A stretch of 64,000 nt of DNA from Clostridium sp. (GTDB lineage: Bacteria; Bacillota_I; Bacilli_A; Acholeplasmatales; Anaeroplasmataceae). The notes under the pieces were generated by a model. That model ran no database searches, had not been told where the DNA came from, and worked only from the letters and a program-made list of their open reading frames with translations. The translations under genes were made by a program, and so were the position numbers. This document shows, one piece after another, positions 25,201 through 37,300 of the stretch (positions are counted from its first letter, which is position 1; every line of letters starts with the position of its first letter). The stretch spans positions 1,922,001 through 1,986,000 of the forward strand of contig CP091735.1 of assembly GCA_022010015.1 (NCBI GenBank). The letters run 5' to 3'.

Positions 25201-28200
25201 CAACCTTTAAATGCTTGCTCACCAAGAGCATAAATATGTGATAAATCAACATCTGTAAGAGCTGTACAATTAGCAAAGGCAGATTTTACCAATAACCTGA
25301 ATATTTTTCAAGATTAATATCAGTTAGTGATGTATTAGATGCAAAAAGCAAATTCCTTTATTTGCTTGCAGGTATTGCCTTTATCATCGCTTAAGAAATT
25401 AACACTCTTTAATTTAGAGCAATTATAAAATGCATATTTATAAACCTCTTGAACATTGGCAGGAATAGTTACGCTAGTAACTGTATCATTACCACCAGCA
25501 GTCTTATTTGCATCCCAATCATTTTCATCAACCTTAATAGATGTATCAGTTGTATAAAGACTAAATGCATAAGCGCCAATATATAATATACCCTTATCAT
25601 CAGGAATAACAACATCTCCACCATTACCCTTATAGCCAGTAAGCGTTGTACCTGAAATAATAAATTCATTATTAACAGTTACAGTAGTTTCTAGCAATAA
25701 TATTTGATTCCTTACCATCTACTGTAATTCTAAGTGTAATTATTGATTTTCCTTCCTTAACAGCTGTAACTAGACCATTTTGATCAACAGTTGCAACCAA
25801 AGGATTTGTTGATTCCCACTTCAATGAATATCTAGAGCTATCCAAATTCCAAGGTTTAATTTCATAGCCAAGCTTTACTTGCTCACTTGGATAGAAGGAA
25901 ATTGCTCCATTTGATAAGAAATTACGATCACCAGCAGAACCAATCTTAGAATATTCTGGTCCATCTATAAAAGCTTTAATTGTATCGTAATAAGTGAACT
26001 TTATATCTTCAAATGCTACATTATTACTAAATGATTGATTTGCGCTTAAAAGATTAACATTTGTAGTATCTTCTTTAACATTTAAAATAATTGAAGCCTT
26101 ATGATAAGCACCATCAGAACCAATTGCGGTAGCTGTAATTAAAGCACTACCACTATTAATACCCTCAGCCTTACCATTCTTTACCCTAGCAATAGTTTCA
26201 TCACTTGATGTCCAAGATAATTTAGCAAAATATTCAGCTTGATATGGATCACTTAGATTAAATGTTTCATCATCAGATGTTAAAAAGCTTAGCAAGATTA
26301 ACCTCCTGACCAATCATTGTATCATATGAAGTAATCTTTTTCACCATTTGTATTTTTTTAAATTCAAGATTAGATGAGTTAGTTCCTGGGAAGGTAACAT
26401 AATAATAATTGCTGTTCATTGCATAGTCATCAATCATTATTCCAAGACCATTTGTAAGTCCAGCACCACCTGAATTATCACTACTATATTTTTAACAAAT
26501 CCATATAATCTGTTATTTCCATTGTAACCTTATTAATAGTACCCTTTTTCACCATAAACAGGAATTGGATAATCACATAATGGTGTAAGTGAACCATTAA
26601 CCATTGTAAAAGGTCTTACTGACATTGCATAATGATTATCATAAACATATAAATCAACATAATATCTATCTTTTTTTAAGTGATTTATCATATTTTGCAT
26701 AATACTGCGCATCAGTTAAAATAGGTGTCTCATAATCAACATAGAAGCTAAATTCAAATGTATTATTTAAATTTGTAGAAACTCCACCATCACCATAATC
26801 AAGATATGCTTGCATTTTAAATGTGTAATTTGTGTTATTAGTTAATCCTAAATCTTGCATATTGATATCAAGCATATCGTAGGCAGGAAGCTGTCCACCA
26901 CTATAATGAGCCTTGAACTGATCATATTTAATATTTTCGTAAACTATTTCCCCGGTATTTGTATTATAAATTGTTGTTACAAGCTTTTTAGCATTTCTTA
27001 ATAAGCCTGCATAAACAGTTGTAATACCATGGATTGAGGAAACATCATAGCCCATTGCTGCATGCTCAGTAGTTGCAGGAATAGCATCATATTTAGTTTC
27101 ATCAATTGAATAAACATATGATCCAAGTGGAATTATATAATTGTAATAATAGCTTCCAAGTGGCGTTGTAGCATAATAATCAGCCTTAATCTTATCATCA
27201 TCATCGATTGACTTATCATGAGCTTCACTTTCAACCTCATAGAAGGTCTTATCAAATAATGGAGCCTTTGTCCAATCACCAAAGAAAGCAAGGAATGGAA
27301 TAGATAAATCAACCTCATTTTTATTAACAGCCTTTAATTTTTACAAAGCCTTCAACATACATGCCATTAGCAAAATTCTTATTAATATATAATTTTTCAG
27401 CATCACTTAAAAACAATTGTATACTCAATTAAAGCATTGCTATTAGGAGATATTGTAATCTTGTTTCCATCAAGTGTTGCATCACCAGTAATTTTTACGC
27501 TAGCATTAGGATTAAGCATATGTGCCTTTTCAGCAACATAGCGAGAATCTGACGTTGAAACACTTTCAGTCATTGTTGCATCATCAATAATATAGCTTAA
27601 TGATTCATTTGAAATATTATTTAATCTAAATTTAATAACATATTTTTCCAGTCTTCTTAGCATCATCGCCAAGTTCTACTTTAGTTCTATCGCTACCATC
27701 AACAGATAAATATGCTTTAGTATTAATAGTGTTTTTTAAACTTGCAAGACCAGCACCTTGTTTACGAGGAGAATAAGGATTACCTTCTTGATTTAAGGCA
27801 ATTGTTGCTGAAGACATCATAATTTGATTTGTAAGCTTAGAAATTTCTTTTTGTTGTAGCATTAGGATATTTTTTTCCTTTAAATATTGTCTAATTAAAA
27901 CAACAATACCACACATATTTGGCGTAGCCATTGATGTTCCTGATAATTCCTCATAGCCACCACCTGGAACAGATGATTTGATATTTCCACCATGAGCAGT
28001 AATTTCTGGCTTTAATGTTAAATCAGGATTTGGACCCCAGCTTGAGAAATCAGACATAAATGGTCCAGCAAGATTAGTCTTATTTAAAACTAAAATACCA
28101 CTCTTCTTTTTGGCTAAATGTTCACCATCATCCTTAGAAATTGAGCATAGAGGAATTTTTAGCATCATTACCAGCGGACATTGTAATTTCACCACTTATA

Positions 28201-29770
28201 TTATTATAAATGATAATACCTCTTGCTCCAGCAAGATATGCTTGCTTTGTCTTTTCCTCAAAGCTAATATCACCACGTTTTACTAAAACGATTTTGCCTT
28301 TTACATCAACTGATGAATAATTTAATCTAGAGCCATAACCAGGAATAGTTACATATTCAATTTCATTATCACCATCAGCTAAATTTAGCATTTCAAAGAA
28401 ATCATATGGCTTATATGATGTATTGTTAGCTTCATTAAAGAAGAATGTATAGCCATCTTCCTTTGCTCTTACATATTTACTCTTTGTACCACTAATTGAA
28501 GCAACAGATAATGCAGCATTATAAGTAGATGGTGAGCCAACAGTTGCAGAATCAGGATTTGTCGTTTTATTAGTATTACTATTTTTCGCCACCAAAAGCA
28601 CTACTATAATCATTACTTGCGGCAACTAAAAAGAGAAATACCTGCTTCTTCCACCTTATCATAAACTGAATTTAGATAATCATTATCAGATAATTTTGAA
28701 AATCCACAAGATGAACCAAGACTCATATTAATTGCGTCTACGCCAATAACAACTGCATCCTCCAAGGCAGCAAGAATATCCTCAGTTTTACCTCCAGAAT
28801 CTAAATCAGCAAATACCTTTAGTAAAACTAATTGAGTATTAATTGCAACACCAGTAATTACACTATCACTACCAGCAATTATACCAGCAACGTGAGTTCC
28901 ATGCTCACTATCATAAGGTGTAACATCAGGATCCTTATCTGCATAATCATATGTATAAGGGATTTTAGTATTAACATACACATCCTCTGTCTTTAAGCCT
29001 GATGTAAAGCCAGAAGCCTTAGTCGAAGCTAAAACCTCACTAATATGATCACGAGAAATCATTGGCTGCTGTGGCATAGTTTGAAATACAGTATGATGGA
29101 CATCAAAGCCAGAGTCCAAAATAGCAACAGCAGTATTTTCACCATCATATTCAACACCTGATGAATTAAAAATTCCTGTATCATAAACATCAACATCATT
29201 CGTGACAGCATTGTATTTAGTAGTTTGTGTACTTTGTGGTAATGCATAAACCTCACCAAGTGAAACACTATAACCATTATTTTTTTAAATTTTTTATAAT
29301 TAGCATAGCTTGTTGTAGCTGAAAAGCCGTTAAATAAAGTTGTATAGTTATATTTAACATCATCTATTAAACCACGTGATGTTAAGTCATCAATTAATTT
29401 ATTTTTGATTTTCAATATATCTATTTCTTTGCTTTTTCACCATATGAGCTACTAGCATAATCAGAAATACTATCATAGCCTCTTGAATAAGAAAAAAATA
29501 ATCATCTGCTAATGAATTATTCTCCATTGAAACTAAAAATACTAACTCTATCATCATTTGCTAAATCATCAATCTTTGATAATAAATTAGGATTTATGTA
29601 TTTCAAATTATCAGTTGCATTTGCAATAAGCTTTGCCTGTGATATATTTAAATGAGTTGTGCTATCATTTTTTATAACAGCATTTGAACCAGTCGCAACA
29701 GAGCAGCCAGTTAAAGCTAATGCTGAAAATGTAAACAATAGAGCACAATGTTTAAAAAAATATGCTTCAT
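22236..29770 (-). CDS. Second giant subtilase-Fn3-Big2-LRR lipoprotein
   Basis: Paralogue of the protein at 5.2-12.6 kb, about 2,510 residues. Lipobox LALTGCSVA at the N terminus; catalytic Asp in AILDSGFDVHH-like sequence (near residue 218; the AILDSGFD reading crosses a frame break), His in DSEHGTHVAGIIAG (near 287), Ser in LSGTSMATPN (near 608). Protease-associated insert GARGIIIYNN, then FSSWGPNPDLTLKPE, Fn3-like region (26.6-27.7 kb), Big2-like modules (25.7-26.3 kb) and an LRR_5 array (22.8-25.7 kb; NYAF, ITSLDMP, GAF units). Unlike the first copy it ends in a hydrophobic helix (GLSMISLLGLIKFYL), so it may be held at both ends. GAGGT precedes the ATG at 29770. Many frame breaks at A/T runs. 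Confidence 0.8.
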
Positions 29771-29798
29771 TTCTTTTTACCTCATCTTTATAAAGCCT

Positions 29799-29834
29799 AA
29801 AGGGAAAATAGCAAAAATGCCATTTCCCTTTTTA
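29799..29834 (-). terminator. Hairpin between the two large lipoprotein genes
   Basis: Inverted repeat aaagggaaaatag / ccatttcccttt around a 9-base loop, located after the stop at 29856 and before the start at 29770. It could end transcription of the upstream gene. The U tract is better on the opposite strand, so orientation is uncertain. Confidence 0.5.
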
Positions 29835-29855
29835 TAAATTTAGTCCCTATTCCAA

Positions 29856-32800
29856 TTATGCTGTTTTTTTCAATAATATTAAGTGTATATTTAGAAGGTG
29901 CGCTGCCACTTACATAGCCAACAGTTACCTTAATATAATAAGTTTTTCCTTCTTCTAAGGCTTGTTTCATTAAGAAATCATATTTATAGCCACCTAAATC
30001 AACTACTGTATTACTTCCATCATCATTTGTAGCAAGTTGATTAGAACCAGTTTCATCATATAATGTACCCTTATTATCCTTGCTACCATTATTAGTTGAA
30101 TAAATTAAATATGTAGCAGATTTAGTAGCAGTAAACTTAAACCAAACCTCTTTGTCATATGCTATGTTAGCACAATCTGTACCTTCATTTACTAAAATTG
30201 CATATTCCATTGTTGTTCCCTTTAACAATACAGATTCATCCTCTTCAGTATATGCTTTTGCAGATGCATCTAAGCTGAAATACTTAACTGAAGCATCAGC
30301 AAATGTTACCTTATAATATGTCTTTACAAGCTCATATGTACCCTTTAATGAACCATATGTAGCATTACCAAAGCCATCAAGAGTAAGCTTTGAGCCACTA
30401 CCAGTATATTCACCCTTTTCATCTCCAGCAAGATTAAATGATGAGCTTGTCATTTGACCCTCAACAATAACCTCTTTATCCCTAGAAACAGTAAATATTG
30501 TTCCATTTTCAAGGTTAGTTGTATTATATTTAACACTTACCTCACCATATGGTGTATTACCAATTGAATAATAATATTTTTTTCAATACCATGAGCATCT
30601 TCAGCAATAGTTAAAACATGTTGTTTGCTATCAATATATGCAGAAATTGTATTTGTAACTGTTAAATCCTTAAACATATAAGTATAATCACTACCAGATA
30701 CCATTCCAAATAGATAGCCATCATCATAAATTAATGTTGATGTTTCAGGTGTGCTATATGGAGTATATGTCCAAGTAACTGTATTGCCTGTTAGAACCCA
30801 TTCAGCCTCATATTCTGATTTAGAATACTCGGTTTTAGTATATGTTGCACTTCCATCAGCAGCTAAATCAAGCTCGTATGAATATAGTCCTGAATAAGAA
30901 GAGCTCTTCTTACCAATCCAATGACCAGTTTCTGGGACATCAAGATATGGAGTTGGATATACATAGACAAGGCCACTAGCTTCAAATAACTCCTCACCAT
31001 ATGTTGCCTTAAATGTTACAATATAATATCCTGAAACAGTTGTATCAACTGCACTCATATCAGCATTTGTATCATCAATAGCTATAGTTTTTTTACTTCA
31101 CCATTTTTCATCAACATATTCCATCTTAAATACATCAGCAATATTTAAATTACCATTAAGTGCTACTCTTACTGTATCACTTACAGTTAAACGATGATTT
31201 AAAAACATTCTCACAAATTAATGTAGTTACATCTTTTTTTGTAAATCTTACCAGTATATTCTACTAGCTTTAAGGTATTATTACCATTTGATAATTCAAA
31301 TGTAGCACTATTTTTCACCACTTGTTAAAACAACTGTTTTTGCCATCACGAGTATATGTACAAACCTCTGAGGAATAGTCAAAGAAATTAGCATTAGCAT
31401 AGCCATTACCCAAGAATTGAATCTTTATAGATGTTTCAAAGGCATAAGTGTTATTAAAATCATCACTAGCCTTAACTGTAAATGTATTACCACTTAATTC
31501 TAAAATAACCATTTGTGAATCGTAATTCTTATCAGTCCAAGTTAGGATCACATCATTACCATTCATCTTATACTTGAAGCCATTATAATTTGCTTCATAG
31601 CTTGATCCCTCTAAAGTTGCAACACCTTTACCATCAAGTGTTAATGTAAAGTCACCTGTATATGTTCCTTTCTCTGGACCAACTTCTTCAGATGGAGTAG
31701 TAGTTCCACCAGTTGAACCACTAGATGAAGCCGTACCCTTAACAAAAGACATTGTAGTTATCTCAGATTCAGTTGCAAATGTTAAATCAAATGTATCACT
31801 ACCAAGAGTAACCTTATTTACACCATCAAACCAAGTGCCATCAACAGTAGGATTAATATACCAAGTTGAAGTATATGAAGTTACATATTCATAATAATCA
31901 TAATCGTAGTCTTTACTATACTTAATATGCATAATAGCTTTAATTTCTTCATTTGTAGCTTTATTTGTTAACTTATAAGCATATAACTTAACATTATTAC
32001 TTGAAGAAAATTCTGTTGCAGAATTTATAAAAGCAGAAACTACCTTTACATCATAATCAGCGACATTCTTAACAAAAAAATATTTGAAAAATTTTTTTCA
32101 GACAATGTAGAACCAGAATAATTCCATTTAACATATAAAAATATCATTATCATATACTACATTAAATATTCCTTGAGTTGATTCAAATGTTACTTTGTAA
32201 GTTCCATTCTCTTCTACAAATTTACCAGTTTTATCAGCACCATCTATAACAGCTGTGGCAGTACCATCAGCATTAAGTGTAATTGATGTAAGTGTTGACG
32301 CACTACTAAGTCCTGTCCATGTACCTACAAAGTCAGAAGCTAAAACATTAATCTTCTTAGTATATGAAACTCCTTCATATGTACAAGTTACATCATATTC
32401 ACCAATTTCATTAAGATTAACCTTAGATGAATCAATCATTTCATCTGTAACCTCAACTTTATTAGTACTTTGTGATTCGCCATCATATTTTTGTAACCTT
32501 AAACATTGATTTATAATCAAATGATGATGCTCCCTTATAAGTATTAACAGGCTTGCTTGAAGCTTCAGTAATAGTTACATCGTTTTCAACTGTAACCTTA
32601 GTTGCAAATTCATAAGTAAGTCCATCAAGCTCAAAAGAAATCTTATAATCATAAACACCAGGTGTACCAAATACAATATTTGTATCAATTGTATAATAAA
32701 TAGGAGTTTTTCCTTCTGTAGGAGTATGAGTATCCTTCATAGAAGCAGGAACAAATTCAACATCAAGTCCACTATATGTAGCTGAGCTACCATTTATCTT

Positions 32801-34194
32801 CAAATAGAAAATTTTAAATGGATTAATATTATCACTAGTTAATTCTGAAGCTTTATATGTAACCTTTGAATCACTTGCTTCAGCCTTATGAGCATATATC
32901 TCATAATTGATTGTCTTACTAAATTCTACTCCATCAACAACAATCTTATATGTTGCATAATATTTTTCCAGTTTGAGCTAAATTATTTTTTTATTAAATA
33001 CTAAATTTGTATCTACTAGCTTAGCATCAAAAGGAAGACTAATTCCATCAGCAGTAGCAACAAAGTTTTCAGCATGCTTAAACATTGCATCGCCAGCATA
33101 AACACCCTTACCAACAAATGAATCACCATTTGGAGTTGCAATAACTACCTCAGGTAAAACATTAAATTTTAGCATCTACAATTGTTAATTCACCATAATA
33201 ATCATAGGTTAATTTAATATCATAAATACCTGTACGATTATAATCAACACTTCCACTTAGCATTTCATCGGTAATTGTTAATTTCTTATCACCAGCATAA
33301 ACACTAAAGGCTTCCTTGACATCATATGATTCATCACCCTTATGACATATTAGCATATCTGAGTTAACACTAGCAGTAACCTTTTTATTAGCAACAACAT
33401 TTACAGTTGCAGTAACAGCTTTACCCTTATAATTTAATGTTACCTCATATTCACCAACCTCACTACGATTAAATTTAGACTCATCAATCATAGAAGCACG
33501 AACAACAACATTCTTACCATCATCAGTTATTGTAAATAAATTTTTCTGCTTCAAAGTTTTCTGCTTCACCAAGCTCTAATGTTTGATTATGAGCAACAAG
33601 TGACAATCTCTCAGTATTTTTCAATAATATTTATTTTACTTGTAACCTTATTTCCTTCATATGTTAAAGTTACCTCATATTCACCAACAGCTGCTGTTAA
33701 ATCGCCAACATTAAGCATTTCATCCTTAACTTCGATTTCTTTGCCATCATCAGTGATTTTTAAATAATTTCCTAACATCATCAGCCCTAAAAATCCTTAA
33801 GCTCAATTGTTAAATTTGTAGATTCGAGATTTACCTTTTTTTGTTACAACCTCAGGAGTTAAATCAACAACATTAACATTACTTGTATAAGTTTTTTTCC
33901 CTTATATGTTAAAGTAATTGTATAGCTTCCTACTTTAGCTTCAACGCTTCCACTTAGCATATCAGCGCTAATTGCAACTTCTTTGCCATCATCTGTAATC
34001 TTAAATAATGTTTTAGCATCAAAGCTACTAACATTTGCAAGAGCAATTGTAGTATTAGATGTTGTAACATTTAAATTCTTTTCAACAACCTCAGAAGGTA
34101 CTGATAAAGTAGGCTCACTATCGCAGCCTGCAAGACCAAATGCCGCAAGTGATAGTGATGATAAAACTAATAACGTTTTTTTATTTCTTTTCAT
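29856..34194 (-). CDS. Very large lipoprotein with Ig-like repeats and PPC-like C terminus
   Basis: About 1,440 residues. N terminus MKRNKKTLLVLSSLSLAAFG with lipobox LAGCDSE. From 32.3 to 34.1 kb it carries at least five degenerate repeats of about 80 residues with the core (L)FKITDDGKEV, ADMLSGSV and VGxYxVTLTYKGK. Between 30.5 and 32.4 kb are units beginning GTWTG or GTYTGDFTLTLDGKG, resembling small beta-barrel modules. The C-terminal 100 residues (EVWFKFTATKSATYLIYST, then GKTYYIKVTVGY) look like a bacterial pre-peptidase C-terminal (PPC) domain. The start has GGAGAG 7 bases upstream. Frame breaks at nearly every long A/T run. Probably an adhesin or binding protein; no catalytic motif seen. 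Confidence 0.7.
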
Positions 34195-34241
34195 TTTAAT
34201 TCTCTCCATTCTTCCATTAAACCTATGCCTTTTTTACCCAA

Positions 34242-34271
34242 TAGCTACTAGAAAACATTTCCTAGTAGCAT
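34242..34271 (-). repeat. Inverted repeat gctactag / ctagtagc, possible terminator
   Basis: Perfect 8-bp arms at 34244-34251 and 34262-34269, 45 bp after the stop of the large lipoprotein at 34316. It is placed like a terminator, but there is no U tract on the transcribed strand. Confidence 0.4.
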
Positions 34272-34315
34272 TATGATAATTATAACTTGGGTGATTATAA
34301 TCAATTTAAACTTTC

Positions 34316-37300
34316 TTATAATTCTTGTAGCTGGTAAACACTATAAACAAGTTCACCAAAAGCGTTTATTCCAGCTGTTAAATAATATTTAGCGTTTGCA
34401 TATTCAAAAACAACCTGTAGTGAATTATCAGCAAGTAAAGTAATGCTTGCCTTTGTTTTTACACCATTAATAAATACATAACCATCATTTAAAGCTAAGT
34501 ATACATTACCAGTTGGAGTCTTTATTTCATATAGACCATTATATGAAATAAGATTACTATCATAGAATATTTCATCCTCTAAAATATTAACAACTTTATC
34601 ATAAGATGTAACACCAATTGAACCATTAACTGAACCAATTGTTACATATGTATCAATTAATGTTAAATCTAATACACCATCAATGTAATAAATTGTACAT
34701 TGTCTTAAAATAGCTGTCATTGCTGTTTGATTTAAATCAACAATATCATCAAATGTCATATATGGAACAATTCTACCATCTGTTAGCTGAGCATAGCCAT
34801 ATGTTACATAATCAACATCAAATTTTTTATCATCAACGCTTAGATTTGTACCATCAAAATGGAAGCTATGTGATTCATTAATTCCTTGGCTTACAAAATC
34901 ACCATAAAATACTGTTGTATCCTCTTTCTTAACTAGACTACCACCAGTTGCAGTTTCTTCACTTGTTGCATGTGTAGCTGATAAATAATGATGATAATAA
35001 TAGAACATATAATTTGCATTACCATCCTTATCAACACCCATCATTATAACAACATATTGATCCATTAATGAATTTGGTAAATCATAAATATAGTAGATTG
35101 ATAGAGTTGTTGGATCAAAATCAGGCTCAGTTACATAGATTTCATCACTCTTAATAGTAACTGACATCTCACCATTTGTCCAAGTACCACTCATTTGTTC
35201 AATTACTGACTTAATAGTAGTATCCTTGAAGTATAAATACTTAGTTGTATAGTCATAAACCATATCTTCACTTGATGAATCATAAACTGCATCATATGAA
35301 TCATAATCATAAGCATACATTAAATCATAGCCATATTCACCAGAATATACTAGATGAATTAATTCAATCTTTTCACCATTATCAACACGATAACTAATTA
35401 CTGGAACTGCACTATAGCTATTCCATACAAGGCTTGCTTCCATTTCTTCACCATTATAAATTGCTTTATAGCCTTGTCCCTTAGTATATTTAACTGTTAC
35501 AGTTTCAGTTGAAGTAGCTGTATAATAAGTCCAATCACCAACAAGATTATCTAAAACATTTCTTCCAAAATATGCCTTAACAAACTTATATGTACCATCG
35601 CTTTGTTTACTAAATAGATAGCCATAGCCATATCTTACATAGGTTGCTCTAAATTGATATTCAACACCATTTAGAGTAAATTCAATAACACGATTGTAGA
35701 ATCTAGTATTATATCCTAAAATTTCTTGATCAGCATCTGTTGGAATATACCATGAATAAGTAAATGCTGCCTCATTGTTAACTAATTTATTTGGAACATC
35801 AATACTAATTTCATCGCTTTGATCAGTTGCAATCCAAGCACCATCATATGCTTTATCCCAATACTTAAAGCCAGCTAAATCTTCAAACCTCTTACTTATT
35901 AAATGACCTGCATTATCTGGGTCCTCATAATAGAACATTAAATATCCAGTATACTTATATTGTCTTACATAATATGTTGTATCATCTAAAATAAATCTCA
36001 TATAACTGAATGTTGTAATTTCCATTCCAGGAATACCATCACAATCAGTTATAAATACATAATCATAATCAACATAATCATGATTTCCAACCTTGATTTG
36101 AGTCTTTGTAACCTTAATTTCTCCAATATTATTCATTTTTATCTTTAGCTTCAGGAGCTGATTCAACCCAAGTATTATTTACTAGGAAGTCATAATTTAC
36201 CCAATACTCAACGCTTACTACTCCATCAGCAGTTTTTCTTTTTGACAAGTTAATGAATATGAAAGTCCAAGAAGATAATTATATTCATAATCAGCCCAGA
36301 AATTGTAAGTTGTTCCATCATTATCAGTAAATGATAATGTAGCAACGCCTTGCTCATTATTTGTCTTTTCATATGGATAAGTTGCTCCATCAATTGTAAT
36401 TGTATGAGCCTCCTCATCAACAGACATCATATGATTTCTTGTAGGCATGTCATAAATATGAATTGGATCTTTAGCATTGAAATCTAATGTGTTTTCATCA
36501 CTATATACATAATCCCAGCCACCTTGTTCATCAAACCATCTAGCATTCATATACTCAAATGATTCAGTTAAATTTATACTTACCTCTTTTTGCTGTATCA
36601 TAATCATAAATCTTTACTAGACCAGTTTCCTCAAGATAAATATATTCAGCAATTGAACTACCTCTTGAATCCAATAGTGTAAATCCATAAACTCCATCCT
36701 CATGGTCTTTAATTCCCATATATAGGAATGGATTATATGAACACTTATCACTAGCAGTTGCTGCTTCATAAGTTACTGGAGAATCATAAACAGTATTATC
36801 ATAAATATATGGAGCTTTAACTAATAGCTTTTTCACTTGAATTATTCTTATTAACGAAATAACCTGTAAAGTCAGTATTTTTGAGTTAACATCTTATCAA
36901 TAGTTAACTCCCATTCATTTTTTTATTTAAACGTTCTAAACGCATAAATGCTTTATCATAGCCAAGAACATTAACACGTTGTAAGTATAAACGATATTCT
37001 TGTTCATTACTTCCAACTGTTGCTGAATGAGATGTGAAATATAGAACAACGCCATTATAGAATTTACCTGTAATTGTAGCATCACCATATGAATCATAGG
37101 TAACGTATTGTAATTCCTCAATCTTAGATTCTTTATATGTTAATCTAATTGTCTCAAAATTGCTTCCAGTTGTATCATATAAACCATTATATACTGATGC
37201 TTGAGCCATAAGTGATCCACTTGCTGATACACTAAGCTTAAACCATTGTGTATCAGAATATTTCCATTCACCAAGCATAGTTTCATAAGATTCATAGCTT

